Positions 1 through 11,782 are shown, counted from the first letter of the stretch. The stretch is 64,000 nucleotides of DNA from Delphinapterus leucas (GCF_002288925.2 NW_022098001.1:3712660-3776659); one strand, 5' to 3'. The notes: generated by a model from the letters alone, not told the origin. Numbers and translations are program-made.

Positions 1-300
1 TCTCAACTTTACTCCTAGGTTATCTGCTTCCAACCTGGTCATGAATCTCCCCCTCTTTGCTAAACCATTCCCACCAGCATTCCACCAAGTGCTAAAATCT
101 CTCATCCCTTCAAGAAGCTGTTTTCTTCCTAAGGCTAACATCCCATTTCTTGAGTTCCCTTCTCTGTTTCACAGCACTCGGCTTCATCTCTTCATCACTG
201 CACAACCCTCTCCAATACCACTCTCGCAAAACAACTCATTCAGGTTTTCAATCATTTCACACAAAGTTACTTTTTTTGGTTTTCATCTCTTTTTTAGTCT
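1..300 (+). mobile_element. L2 LINE fragment (ORF2 region), weak
   Basis: Pyrimidine-rich strand with patches resembling the L2 reverse-transcriptase region, such as the stretch around 140-180 (catcccatttcttgag, ctgtttcacagcac). It is probably the upstream part of the L2 at 545-1795, with a MIR between them. It is strongly decayed with no usable reading frame, and the assignment is tentative. Confidence 0.4.
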
Positions 301-339
301 TTGAGTCACAGGATGTGTTTGTAGAGGTGGATGGCACAA

Positions 340-530
340 AGGGTAAGACTCTGGAGTTAGAAGCCTGCGTCCAAACTTTGGGCAAATTGCTTCATCTCTC
401 TACAGTTTACTCATTTGTAAAATGAGTTTAATAACTCTACTTACCTTGAAGGGTTATTAAAAGGGTAACATAACATCATCCATACAAATATTCAGCATGA
501 TATGCACTGGTACATATAAGTCCTCAACTT
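340..530 (+). mobile_element. MIR SINE
   Basis: MIR landmarks occur in order: gactctggagttagaagcctg, then the core tttgggcaaattgcttcatc, then tttgtaaaatgag, then aagggttattaaaaggg. It appears to lie within the L2 copy on either side, so it inserted into an already resident L2 or they are adjacent fragments of similar age. Confidence 0.75.
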
Positions 531-544
531 TTTTTTTAATGGCC

Positions 545-1795
545 CCTCTATGTTGAAACATCCTATCTTAGAGCCCCTGACACACAATACTTCTAATATT
601 CCTTTTTTATCCACTATTCCTTAAAGAGTTCCTTTTTTTCCCTTTCAACCCTAAATTCTGGAATATCCAGGGGCCTAACAGAGCTGGGCCTCCCTTCGCT
701 TTACGTTCACTATCTCCCTAGATGTTCTCATCCATTCCCTTGGGAAGAAATATTTATATGCTAAAAACTCCCACATTTATACCTCCAGCTCAAACTTTCC
801 CCAGAACAGCAGACTTAAATATACAACTAGCTACTTGGCCTTATCGATTACCTGTGGCACATCTTAAACTCACCATGTCCCTAAACAAATTCTTGATTCC
901 TAAATTTGCCTCAACCTTCCTTCCTGTCTTCTCCATCTTTGCAAATGGCACCAACACCTACGGTTATTCAAGCCGGAAAACTCGAAGTTATATTTGTTCC
1001 CTTCCTTTGCAACACTCTCCAATTCTAATTCATCAACACATTCTCTCCATTCTGCCTTCCCAAATTATACCTTCAGCCTCTCCACTTCTCTCCATCTCCA
1101 CTCCCACCTCCCTAGTCACCAGCCCACTGGATTACTGCCACAGCCTCCATATTGGTCTCCCTGTTAGACTTTCCTTTTTTCCTACCTATTCTTGCAGCAG
1201 CCGTAACAAGCATTTTAAGCCTAAAGGAGATAGGCTACTCTCTTGCTCCAAAGAACTGAACGCCTCCCCAGTGTGACCTGATGAATTTCTCAACTGCTTT
1301 CCATGGGCTGTAAGTCCCTGCATCTCTCCATCTCCTGCTTCATCCTGGGCTCTTCTTCTTGCTCATGTGCCAGTCCCCTTGGTGTCCTTCCATGTTCTCA
1401 AACACGTCAAGCTCTTGCCTTCCTCAGGGCCTTTGCACATGCTATTTCCTCTGACTCTTTGAGTTGCTGGTTGCTTCTCATTTTTTAACTCTCCTCAGAA
1501 ACCCCATCCCCCATGATTCTAAGTAGGTTGTCTCCCATCTCCTACCTCCCAGCCCCACTCAAGCTGTGCTTTAGCGCTCTGCTCATCTGCTTCTCAGGGT
1601 ATTTATCACCAAGTCTAATGATACATTTGTTCATGTTTACTTTTTTCTCTTCTGTCTCTCTCACTTTGCTGTTCACTCTGGTGGGCCTGGAAGCACATCT
1701 CCTTTATCCATCTACCAAGTGCCTTGCACAGTATGTGCGCACCAAAAATATTTACTACACGAATAAGTGAATCGATGAAGAAATAAGTAAATTAT
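545..1795 (+). mobile_element. L2 LINE, 3' half including 3' end
   Basis: A long L2 remnant in sense orientation. ORF2-derived landmarks run in order: gctaaaaactcccacattta near 760, gcaaatggcaccaaca near 943, tctccatctccactccca near 1088, and cctcagggcctttgcacatg near 1422. The 3' end has the L2-type terminal ccttgcacagtatgtgcgcac near 1722, followed by a tgaatcgatgaag-like tail. Many indels remove coding capacity; the open stretch at 722-1276 is chance within this copy. Confidence 0.82.
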
Positions 1796-1837
1796 CCCTC
1801 TGCGTAAATTCCAGACATGTCTTCACTCAGAAGACTT

Positions 1838-2172
1838 ACAGGGCATGAGGTTATGTTTATCCTCTCCCTCTTCTTTCATTTTTAGTTTGGACCAGTCACA
1901 ATGTACAGGGCATGAGGTTATGTTTATCCTCTCCCTCTTCTTTCATTTTTAGTTTGGACCAGTCACAATGTACAGGGCATGAGGTTATGTTTATCCTCTC
2001 CCTCTTCTTTCATTTTTAGTTTGGACCAGTCATAATGTACAGGGCATGAGGTTATGTTTATCCTCTCCCTCTTCCTTCATTTTTAGTTTGGACCAGTCAC
2101 AATGTACAGGGCATGAGGTTATGTTTATCCTCTCCCTCTTCTTTCATTTTTAGTTTGGAACAGTCACAATGT
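1838..2172. repeat. 67-bp minisatellite, five complete copies
   Basis: Five contiguous units start at 1838, 1905, 1972, 2039 and 2106, with an exact 67-base period. Units 1 and 2 are identical. Units 3, 4 and 5 each differ by one base (cacaatgt to cataatgt; cttctttc to cttccttc; ggaccag to ggaacag). Each unit runs from acagggcatgaggttatg, through a pyrimidine tract, to tttttag and cagtcacaatgt. The near identity implies recent expansion, so copy number is probably polymorphic. It lies just downstream of the L2 3' end. Confidence 0.98.
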
Positions 2173-2805
2173 CCCAAATCTTTCTTAGGAAATTACTGTC
2201 ACATCTCTTTGGTTAGAAAACCACAATATTCGCAACAGTTGTGTGAAAAGAGAGCTGTCTCCAGATCTATGAGAAGGACTAATTTTAAAGGCTGAAAATT
2301 ATGGTTGAATGCATCATCTAAGGAATAGGCTTGGGCTAGAAGACCCTTTAAAACATGTGTTGATATACTGGCATTATGCTAATGGGCATTTCACTCCTGT
2401 ATTTTCCGGGTGTCATATTTCTGCAGGTAGTAAATTACATTAGGAGAAAAATCAAATGGAGATTGAATGCACAGAAACAAAATATTACATATTAACAAGC
2501 CAGGAAGAAAAGGGCAGTAGAAAAAAATATATCCATATATGTCAATTTCTAATTACATTAAAGACTGATAGAAATACCTACATAACTCTATTAAAAATAG
2601 TATATTCAGTCAATCATCGTTAAAGAATAAGAAATAAAATCTGATGATGGCAAAAAGTAGCAATCTATACTTAATTGTAGTTTGGAGGGCCCTTACAATC
2701 TGTAGGGAAGCTGAGTTCAACCACTTGATTTCACAGTGGCATTACTGGAACTAATATTTCTTGAGCTCATGCTATATGTTAAGTAAATGACCAATTACTG
2801 CCTTT
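2173..2805. other. Unassigned non-coding stretch
   Basis: AT-rich sequence with no recognisable repeat family and no convincing open frame. It begins directly at the edge of the minisatellite (cccaaatc follows the last unit). Confidence 0.5.
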
Positions 2806-2945
2806 AATCTGTATACCATAAGCTACCTGAGGTCAGGGATTGTCTTATTTATATTTGAACCACCAGCGCCCTGTACCCTGCCGGGCACACAGTAGCCACC
2901 ATTAAAGGCTTGACTTCACCTAAGGATAAACTGAATAACCAGGTA
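2806..2945 (+). mobile_element. L2 3'-terminal fragment
   Basis: The order of motifs fits the L2 3' end: agctacctgaggtcaggga, then ttgaaccaccagcgccctg, then cgggcacacagtagccacc. Only the terminal 140 or so bases are recognisable. Confidence 0.65.
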
Positions 2946-3508
2946 CATACAAGTACCCCAGGAAAGACTGCCTTGGAGTCTTCTTATGAACTCTTAGTTG
3001 CTTTATATCACAAACCTGGTAATGGCCATACAGTGCAGTTCTGAGCACCTATTCAGAACAGTGCTCTCGACTAGATTCTGCCATAATTAGGAATAAACCT
3101 GACTTAACCTGAACCTCATCATTCTCATCTGTACCATGCCGGATATTACCCCTGTGATATTTGCCTAGCAAGTTTACATTCTTTGTGTTCACCAAGTATC
3201 CGCTGATTCCCATCTATGCTCAAGGCCCTGTACTATGCCCCAGGGATCTTAGTTGTGGGCACCAGCACTCTGCATTTTGTTAGGTGTTTAAAGTCACCTC
3301 TTTCTCTTGTCAGGTGGGATATTTTATAGGTTCTTTGTAGTCCACTCCTGACTGGAGATCCCTCCTCTGCAGTTTCCTCTTTTTGAGTGAATGCAAATCT
3401 TCTCACTGGGCCCTAGTAGCTCCTATACCAGCCCTCACATACACTGCCATGTTATTTCCCCCAAACAGCCCTCCTCGACAAGATCTAAGACCTGACCTTT
3501 CAGGCCAG
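2946..3508. other. Unassigned non-coding stretch
   Basis: Mixed-composition sequence without a recognisable repeat or open frame of note. Confidence 0.5.
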
Positions 3509-3524
3509 GTCTCTCTCTCTCTCA

Positions 3525-3556
<32 letters not shown>
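3509..3556. repeat. (CT)n microsatellite
   Basis: About 48 bases of CT dinucleotides broken by single ca and cg steps. The arginine/glutamate-rich and leucine/serine-rich short frames across it are low-complexity artefacts. Confidence 0.95.
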
Positions 3557-4120
3557 GCCACATTTTGCCAACAAGAAACGAACATTCCTTGACCTGTAGG
3601 TTTCAGCACACTCTCAAGATAGCAGCTCTTTGTATCCCTGTGTCAGATTCTCCCTACTCTTTGATTTCTCATGGTTGAGTCAAAGTCTAACCCATTGTTT
3701 CCCCAAGCTCTCTGGGTTGTCCCAATGAAGCCCCATACATAGATTTAAGGTGAGGGTGGGGATTGGGATAGGACAAGATTCCCAGAATGCCAGCAGCTCT
3801 CTCTAAAAATCCTGCTCTAATCTCCAAACTGTTATATCAGCTGGCGGTGGGTGCTCAGCTAAGAGTCACGGAACAGTCCCTGACCATCAGCTTCTCAAAT
3901 CTCGATCTGGCGGTTCCACACCTCATTTCAAAATGTGTGAGTATCGGGTGTCTTAGATCCAGCTGAACCAGAGAAAATGTCTAATTTTCACTTCCTGCTA
4001 CAGATGCAATGCGCCGTTATTAACCCTTCTTAAGGTCATTGCTCTTTGGCTCAGGAAGGGTTGGAACCACCAAAGGTGGTGATAGAATGGAGACACCCCT
4101 CCATTTCAGGGACATTTCCA
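3557..4120. other. Unassigned non-coding stretch
   Basis: No repeat family or gene signal recognised. A few isolated CpGs around 3840-4015 but no cluster. Confidence 0.5.
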
Positions 4121-4180
4121 GTTAAATATAACACAATACAATATAATATAATATATATATATTTTTTAATTTATTTTCAA
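4121..4180. repeat. AT-rich low-complexity tract
   Basis: Runs of ataca, aatata and (ta)n ending in a T run. Confidence 0.85.
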
Positions 4181-4184
4181 TATA

Positions 4185-4330
4185 TTCAACTGAAGGCTTA
4201 TTGAACCTAATGCACGATGCTAAGTGTTGGGGATACCAAGATAAAAACTGTTGCTCTCCTTTAGGACACAAAAGGGGATGGATTTATAAAACAGAATTAT
4301 AAGTACTCTGGTTACAGGAGGATAATCTCT
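4185..4330 (-). mobile_element. L2 fragment, antisense
   Basis: Reads as the complement of the L2 3' end: gcttattgaacctaatgc, then tgctaagtgttggggatac, then a segment equivalent to the 'gaacaaaacag...ccctgccctc' part. Confidence 0.5.
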
Positions 4331-4975
4331 CCTCCACTTTGGATTTATCTATAAGTTCTAATATTCATGTGAATTTATTTCTGATTACCTTTTACTCAAC
4401 CTTAAGAAATTAGGTTCAAGTATTTGTGAACTGTGTGTCATTGCTATTGGGAATAATTAGAATAAGAGAAAACTGAGGTTGGGATTAGAAAAAAGGAGGT
4501 AAAGGTAAAGCAGAAGACGGGGATAGGATGGAGCGTTTTGTTTGTTTTTTGTCAAGAAGCATTAGGCTGAAATGAAGTGGTCAAGTTTTATTTTACAGAA
4601 GTGCTTTAAAATAAAAAGTTCCTACCTGCTACCAATATGTTACAAAACAGAAAACATGTTAGACCAAAAGTGGCAAGATTAATCTAATTTCAGAATAAAG
4701 AGCAGACCTCTCAGCTGAACAAATTTACCTTTACAAAAAACTGAGGGCATCCTCGTCCATGTTCTTATTTTTCCACAGAGAGGTAAAAATCAGGTAGGCG
4801 TGGACTGAACACAGGCACTTGAAAACCACTGGACTAGATTATCTCAGATTCGACAGGCAATGAATTTCCTTTGCCAGAGAATCCCTTTATTCAAACCTGC
4901 TCCACTCCTTCCTCTACCTCTCTATGCCTGACAGCAGAGGGATAGATTTTCATACAGTTTTCCAAGCTCTGTGAT
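4331..4975. other. Unassigned non-coding stretch
   Basis: No recognisable repeat family. A gaaaaccactgg motif near 4820 could be the last bases of a hAT element, but nothing supports a full copy. Confidence 0.45.
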
Positions 4976-5153
4976 CAGGGCCAGCTACATAATTTGTGGT
5001 TCCCTGTGCAAAATGAAAATGAGAGGTTCCTTGTTTAAAAATGTAGTAAGAATTCAAGATAGTGACTGCAGAGCATAAAACCAAGTGTGGACAGGCACAG
5101 GCCCTGTACAGCTAGCTGCACAGGGCACACACCCGTAAAGCTGGATCTGCCTG
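4976..5153. mobile_element. Decayed DNA-transposon MITE
   Basis: Ends form an imperfect inverted repeat: cagggccagct on the left, and agctggatctgcctg on the right, which reads caggcagatccagct on the other strand. The interior (aaaatgaaaatgagaggttcc, gcataaaaccaagtg, ctgcacagggcacac) resembles a known mammal-wide MER-class element, probably hAT. I could not identify the exact family, and no clear 8-bp target duplication survives. Confidence 0.5.
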
Positions 5154-5690
5154 TGTTGCCTAACACAATCCCTCACATTGATTTCCCAAAGCAGAGCTTT
5201 TTAAAAATGATGCTTCAGCACCTAGGAATCGTGTATAAGGAAACACTTCTAGAATGACAGTCCAGCTTGATGAAGTCTTTCTTATTGGTCAGTAAATCGT
5301 ATCTTGCAGGTCATAGCTCAAACCCAAGGTACTGCAGATTATGAATTTAAATACTGTCTTAACCTCCTGGCAGTTGAAATGTCCTTAGTCAGCTTAAGTT
5401 AATCTTTGTGTCTGTGGGGTTGTATTGGAGCTTAAGAATAATATTCTACATGTATACAATTTGATCAAAACCACCTGGATGGTTCAAAATAATCTCCATG
5501 TGGAGAAAAGGATACTGAGATGGGATACAGCTCTGGGATGGGAAACAGCTGCGGAGAGTATGCTATCCTTCCCTTTTTTGCATTGAAGCAGAAAGTGTTC
5601 AGATGGATAACATTTTTATTTTGCAGAGGTAAGAGGCATTTCAGAGCAAGGATAATTTGGAGAGTCCTGAGAAGAATGTTCTGGCTGACC
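5154..5690. other. Unassigned non-coding stretch
   Basis: AT-rich with no family recognised. A 90-codon open frame at 5520-5792 runs into the following L2 and has no protein-like features. Confidence 0.5.
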
Positions 5691-6300
5691 CACCATTATT
5701 CCTTCTTTGGATGCCACTACAGCCTCCTACTGCTTCTGCTCTTTCCTCTCATTCAATCCATTTTCCACACAAAGAGCAAACTGCTGTTTTAAAAACATAA
5801 TTCAGATCAAGTCAGTCCTTCCAATAGGGCTTCTTATCTTCACTGAATAGATTTTAAACCACTTACCAAATCCTGCAGGACCCTTCACGACATGGCCCCT
5901 GCCTCTTTCACTGTCCTCATCTCTATGCTCCTCCTTACTCACTGTTGTGTCCACACTTTTTTCTGTTCCTAGACACTTTACTAGTCTCAAAGCTTTTGTG
6001 CTAGAAGCTCCCCCTGCTTGAAACGCACCTTCCCTAGAAATTCACGTTTGGTTCCTTGTCATCCAGGTCTCAACTCAAAAGCCTCTTTAGAGAAAGACCT
6101 TCTTTACTACCCAACCTGATGTTGTCAATTCCTCCCATCACCCTATTTTATTGGTATTTTCTTCAGACTATTTATCGTAGATATATTTTATTGTGAATGA
6201 TCTGTGGTGCCAAACCGCTTCATTAATGATGTGAGAGCTGAAAGCTCACCTGCCTTGTTCACTGACAGATTTCCAGTGCTTAGAACAGAATTTTAGACGG
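5691..6300 (+). mobile_element. L2 LINE 3' region
   Basis: L2 landmarks in order: agcctcctactgcttctgc, ttcaatccattttccacac, aacataattcagatcaagtc, ttcacgacatggcccctgc, tgaaacgcaccttcccta and ccaggtctcaactcaaaagc, ending near 6300 with ttccagtgcttagaacag. Sense orientation, many small indels. Confidence 0.78.
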
Positions 6301-6368
6301 TAGAGCAATTGTGTCACAACTCAAATACTTCATTCTGCATTAACTAAGAAGGAAACACTACACACATT

Positions 6369-6485
6369 CATTTAAAAATGACAGTTTACCTGCAGAGATT
6401 TTTAACTAGAAGGAAACGTTATATGCTTCCCATCATTTAAAAATGACAACTTCTCTACAGAGGTTTTTACATATACAGGAAAAAG
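6369..6485. repeat. Decayed tandem duplication, period 65
   Basis: The phrase catttaaaaatgaca begins at 6369 and again at 6434, each followed by a diverged ctgcagag / ctacagag and tttttaac / tttttaca. The two copies differ at roughly a quarter of positions, so the duplication is old. Confidence 0.7.
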
Positions 6486-7517
6486 ACTGACATCTTAAAT
6501 GTAGCACTTCATGTATAGTATCTGCTGTGTTTTTCCTTGATGATTGTACTTTTCCTTTTTAAAGAAATTCTTTGGTAATTTCTCAGGAACTCGATTAAGT
6601 AGTCTACACACAATGACAATTTGCACCACAAAAATCCATAGAGCACTACAGCCAGCAGCTAGACATTAGTGGTCATTTATGACTCCTGGGTCATTGGTTT
6701 TGTCACAGTAAGCAAAGGAAAGCTCAGTGACTACATTTTTAACATTCATTTCTCACTTCACAGGCAAAAAAAATACTGCCTTATTATTCAGACAAAGCTC
6801 TAAAATGGCAAGTCACTGCTGAGACAGTGACGAGAAGGTCAGTTTTAGGGGAAGAACAATTCTTTTTCTACCACATATTCTCCTATTTAACTTCACGGGT
6901 ATTGTTGGAGTTAGAACCCAAATATTGCTTTATCTCACTACATATATCAAACTACTGTAATTATATTTCTATGTTTCCTTTCTACTCCAACAGGAAATGT
7001 TGAATAAGATTCTATGTGCTACTCAAGAATCAAGGAAGAAGAAGGAAAATTGTGAAACATGTTCATAATTCTTGTCATGCATTCAGTTGATTAAGGGCAG
7101 CAGCAATTTTGGAGACAGTGATAGGTCCATTGCATGTTTTAATCTTTCCTGCACAGTGGAAGCAAACACCATACAGGTTTTGGGGAAAACAATCCTCTAG
7201 GCACACAGAGCAGAATCTATTTTGTTACTTTAGTGCTGACAACACAGAATAGAAAAAGCAAAACCATGCTACACAAAGGTTTGGGCCACAGAAGGTGAAG
7301 ATATTAAAATGAATATATTTCATATTAAACACATGCTTTTCTTCCCCTGACTTAAGATGACCCTCATGGAGGCCACCAGAAATAATAACATTTTTCATGA
7401 CAATAGGTATGAGCCCAAAGCAAAAGTAGTAATTAACAAGCAGTTAATCTGGTAATTACCTCCTGGGCAAAATTACAGTTGTCAAAGAAAACAGGACACT
7501 ACATACTTAAAAAATAT
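6486..7517. other. Unassigned non-coding stretch
   Basis: AT-rich sequence with no repeat family, gene or RNA signal that I recognise. Confidence 0.5.
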
Positions 7518-7525
7518 CTACTCAT

Positions 7526-7734
7526 GGGCTTCCCTGGTGGCGCAGTGATTGGGAGTCTGCCTGCCGATGTAGGGGACGCAGGTTCGTGCCCCGGTCTGGG
7601 AGGGTCCCGCGTGCTGTGGAGCGGCTGGGCCCGTGAGCCATGGCCACTGGGCCTGCACGTCCGGAGCCTGTGCTCCGCAACGGGAGAGGCCACAACAGTG
7701 AGAGGCCCACGTACCGCAAAAAAAAAACAAAAAA
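7526..7734 (+). mobile_element. CHR SINE (young GC-rich subfamily)
   Basis: tRNA-Glu-derived SINE starting gggcttccctggtggcgcag, with a pol III A box (tggcgcagtg) and B box (ggttcgtgccc) and an A-rich tail interrupted by one c. TSD is ctactcat at 7518-7525 and 7735-7742. The frames on both strands across it are a by-product of its high GC content. Confidence 0.97.
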
Positions 7735-7912
7735 CTACTCATTCTTTAGCCAAAGAGGTAAAACCTGCATCAGTTGGTTTCTTGCCATATAAGATGATCA
7801 AGGTGAACTAATGCCAAATGAAATTGTCTTGGAGAAAAAATCAACTCCAACCATTTTTGAAAAAGTTTTTCAAGTGACATACTACAATGAATCCCAAGAT
7901 GCATTGTCTAAT

Positions 7913-7936
7913 TTACACACACACACACACACACCC
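7913..7936. repeat. (CA)n microsatellite
   Basis: About eleven ca units after tttacac, ending at cccc. Confidence 0.95.
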
Positions 7937-9039
7937 CTTAAGATGTGAGTAGAATGGAAACTAGAGATGCAATCATGATTTAAAACAACAGTCTTAAAGT
8001 CTGACTTAAATAAACTGCATTCCTATGGTCTATGTTGCTATTTAAAAGTTTCTGTATTTCATACAAAGGTTTATTTGATTGAAGCTAAAATATATGGGCT
8101 CCAAACTGTCTCATGAAATTTGTTGGTAAGCAAAAATTTTATTATTTCTGCAGATAGCATTTTTAAAAATTATATCTGAAATACTCTGTTGATTGATTTG
8201 TTCATAAGACAGATTGTGTTGGGATATGTTTAAAGGAATAGTCCATGCGTGGATTTATTATCTAGGCAGCAAATGTCAAAACTACATTGAGAAAAATGTT
8301 TTAATAAATGTAAAACCTGATGTTCATATACTTGTACCATTTTCTTAAAAATTGTATTTTATTACAATTTCGCAAAATAGAATTCATAGCAAACAATATA
8401 TGCCAACTTCCAGGAGTGTCTATAAGAACTTTTGGTGGCTATTGCTTAAGGACAATTATCAGGTAATTTCTAGCAGGGAACTACAATAAGAAGATATAAG
8501 TCATACGTACAAAAGTCAGAGATGAGCCAGGACATTTGAACTCAGTTAAAAGTATACTAACTAATCCCATGGAGTTTTCCTGGGCAATACACACAATTTT
8601 TCCCCCTGGGGAAAAATAGGGCAACAAAGTGGGCAGATATTATAATGTGTACATTTCATAGTGAGAAGGTGAAATATTCTCTACCAACATATATGTCATA
8701 CCTCATTCTCAGACATTCAATAAAGATACCCCCTCAAAAAATATACTGTGACCACATAAATTCTTCTACAGAAGTTTTTTCTCCATTGGCGAGGGGCTTA
8801 ATCACCTACTGGTACGTTACAATGCAACAGAAAAACTTTGTGGTTACTAAATACAAATGTAGCATTTAATTGTAGATTTCAATCCTCATCAAATGCACAT
8901 TTATGGTGGCATAGTGGCTAAGGTATTTCCAAGAGGGGCAAGTAATAAAATCCTCACCAGATGAGCCAGGCTTTTTTTTAACAAGACCGTATTAGATCAA
9001 CTTTTACTGTGACTACTTTCTCATCATTACATGCCTAAT
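7937..9039. other. Unassigned non-coding stretch
   Basis: AT-rich sequence (many aaaat/attt runs) without a recognisable family or coding signal. Confidence 0.5.
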
Positions 9040-9053
9040 AACTTCTCTTTATT

Positions 9054-9253
9054 TATTTATTTATTATTATTTTTTTGCGGTACGCGGGCCTCTCACTTTT
9101 GTGGCCTCTTCCGTTGCGGAGCGCAGGCTCAGCGGCCATGGCTCACGGGCCCAGTGGCTCTGCGGCATGTGGGATCTTCCCGGACTGGGGCACGAACCCA
9201 TGTCCCCTGCATCGGCAGGCGGACTCTCAACCACTGCGCCACCAGGGAAGCCC
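9054..9253 (-). mobile_element. CHR SINE (young subfamily)
   Basis: Complete element in antisense: a T-rich tail with tta repeats on the left, and the 5' end at accagggaagccc on the right. TSD is aacttctctttatt (9040-9053) versus aacttctttttatt (9254-9267), with one mismatch. Confidence 0.97.
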
Positions 9254-9267
9254 AACTTCTTTTTATT

Positions 9268-9949
9268 TTGAGGCAAACGCAGGGCAAGTAGAGAACATTG
9301 TAGAAAAATGCCAGCTGAATGTAAGATTTTATAACTGATGAAAAAGAATTACCTGTCACAATCACAAAGAAATGATTAAGTACCAGTGACTCATTGTTCC
9401 ATTAACTGAGTCCCAATATGAATTTAGAAAAACCTCAGACCTATAATCTTTCTAAGTCAATATGTCAATTTAGTCAGTGCTGAAGTATCCAAAGAGTTTA
9501 TTTTATCATCATCAAAAGCATTTAAGAAATCACCCTTTAAAATGTCCTGCATTAAGTGCTGAACGAGTGCACTTTACACAGACAACAGCTCTGGTGGATA
9601 TGAAGCTTACCCTACAATCTCAGGTGTGTCAGAAATAGGAAGTGCAATCTCAGTCACTCTTGTATTTTCCTTCCTTGCCCAGAGTTGTGCAAAAGTCCCT
9701 GGGTCTTAAGCATCACCAAAATAAAACAAAGTGCCCCCTCCTTTGGCCCATCCCAGTCACTGGTCTACTTTGTCATAGATTTCGTGGTCACATTGGTTCA
9801 CATTGGTCCACCCGCTGTTCCAGGCTGCATGGCTTCCTCAGGGCCTGTGATTCTGCTTTTCCTGTGCCTGCTACAAACATGGGAATCATTGGAGTGGCTG
9901 TGGGGTGTTAGCGGGTCATCCTCTCTGAGATCTCGCTGTATCTCAATAA
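9268..9949. other. Unassigned stretch, possible L2 traces
   Basis: Mostly unrecognised. The segment around 9825-9880 (gcttcctcagggcctgtg) resembles the L2 'cctcagggcctttgca' motif but is too short to assign. Confidence 0.4.
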
Positions 9950-10306
9950 TGTGTTAGTCATCCCTAGCTCCCTGGCTTCTGGGCACTTCCTGTCCCCCAG
10001 CCATTGGGTAGAGCCTCGTGATTAGTTCTGGCCAATTAGTGGTTAGTGGAAGTGCCACGTATCACTGTTGGTCCATTAATCACCAGTGTGAGACCCTCCA
10101 TTTCTCTTTCTCCTCTGGCACAGTACTAATAATGTTGGAGATGGTGGCTGTTCTGTCACCCGGATCCCAAGTGAGGAGACATGGAGCAGAATGAACCCAT
10201 CCTAACCATGATGGAAGTTCAACTTGAATGAAATCAAAAATCATACTGTTTTATATGGATACTACTGAGATTTAGGGCTAGTTTGTTACTAAAGTATAAT
10301 TTAGTT
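9950..10306 (+). mobile_element. MLT1-like MaLR LTR
   Basis: Motif order of an MLT1 solo LTR: tctggccaattagtggt, ccatttctctttctcctc, tgttggagatggtgg, gatcccaagtgaggagaca, and a terminal portion (ctactgagatttaggg ... gtttgttactaaagtataat) like the MLT1 3' end. The left edge is approximate, and no target duplication could be confirmed. Confidence 0.7.
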
Positions 10307-10491
10307 TAGTGCTTCTCCAGCTTCAGCATGCATCAGAGTCACCTGGAGGGCTTGTAAAAACAGATTTCTGACCCTGTTCCCAGAGTTTCTATTCAGTTGG
10401 ACCGGGGTAAGACCTGAGAATTTCCAGTCCTAACAAGTTCCTAGATGATGCTTATGCTACTGGTTCAGGGACAAGACACTGAGAACCACTG
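10307..10491 (+). mobile_element. MER20-like hAT-Charlie MITE
   Basis: Begins tagtgcttctccagc and ends gagaaccactg, an imperfect inverted pair. Interior landmarks are atgcatcagagtcacctgga, gggcttgtaaaaacag, cagagtttctattcag and gatgatgcttatgct. It abuts the MLT1-like LTR. The 8-bp flanks (atttagtt / acctagac) match at only half of positions. Confidence 0.75.
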
Positions 10492-11599
10492 ACCTAGACT
10501 CTCCTGACTGATAAGCGCTACCTGGGAGTGACGCTCAGTCCTTCCTCTGAACCTGGAGACCACACCAAAGGGTTCCATAGACTTGGATGGGAGAATGTTT
10601 ACATCTTTATTTTCATTAACCTCTAAGTGAAAATGTACCATTTCCTTCTATTACAAATGTAGGCAATAAACTACAATAGTATTGATATTAGCAGTACCTA
10701 TAAATCCATCATGAATAAAAAGTAGAGATATTTTATATCACTTCATAGCTAAAAATCCATGCTCATCACTATATCGAAATCAAGGTAATTATTAGTTATG
10801 CTTCCAGACCTTATTATTTTATACATTAACAAATAAACATATATATTACTATATCTCAATCTTAAAAAGTGTTTTGATAAATGAATGTCAATATAATAGG
10901 CTTTGTTTGTAATTCTCACCAAACTACTGGAGGGGACCATGGCATAGAAAAAAATGAATAATACCTACAGCATCATCTTCTCAGCTTAGACTGAATTCTT
11001 TTGCCTTGGGAAAAATTCTTCTTCCTTTAGCTGTCCTCAAAAGAACTCTTCTCTCTTCTACCCTACTCCATGATACATAGCATAATCTCTTCAAGTTTAA
11101 GATTTTATAAAAGAAAGAGCAGACTTTCAGCAACTTCTGTTGTTTGCACTGCAAAATTCTCTATGATAGGAAAACTAGGGAACCGGATAACTGCATGGAA
11201 ACTGGGGGAAGGCTTCAAGGGGAATAAAACTTAAGGTTAAATCTCAAATAATTATCCTACCAAATTCCGTCTACATGAATTACCTTCCTCTCCTTCTCTT
11301 TCTATATTTATAAAAACTAGTTCAAATTTTATTTCTTTTCTGAAACTTTCAATATTTGCCCAATTTCAAGGAGTTGTATTGTAGTTGTCCCTAACACTAA
11401 TTTGACATGTATTATTGTATATTTACAACTTGAGGTTGATAATATATTCGTTTGAATGTTCCTATTAGGATAATATGCACAATATCTAAATATTATGTAT
11501 GTATGTATATTACCATTACCTGTATTCATTTAGTCATATATTGAATCACAAATATTACTGAGTACTGGTGTGTGAGGAGATGGGCTTTCGGCTGCAGCT
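10492..11599. other. Unassigned non-coding stretch
   Basis: AT-rich, no repeat family recognised apart from short a/t runs and a tatg repeat near 11495. Confidence 0.5.
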
Positions 11600-11775
11600 C
11601 ACCCACATGTGTTAGGCGCTACTCTAGGAGCCGGGAATACGGTGATGATCAAAGTAGAAAGGTCCGTGCTCTCACAGAACTTAAATTCTATTGGAGAATA
11701 TAAGCAATATGTAAAATAATAAAAGAATAGTAAATACCAAAAAGTGTTAGAGAATTAAAAGAAGAATGGGATACC
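11600..11775 (-). mobile_element. L2 fragment, antisense
   Basis: Complement of the L2 3' end: gttaggcgctactctaggag, then gggaatacggtgatgatc, then gtgctctcacagaacttaaa and tctattggagaatataagc. Ends where the MER20-like element begins. Confidence 0.6.
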
Positions 11776-11782
11776 TTAGTGC

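Noticed and set aside
1838..2172. CRISPR-like array
   Set aside because: Units are contiguous with no unique spacers, and the host is a mammal. It is a minisatellite.
7526..7734. tRNA genes at the heads of the CHR SINEs
   Set aside because: Pol III A and B boxes are present because the SINE derives from tRNA-Glu, but the cloverleaf is not maintained.
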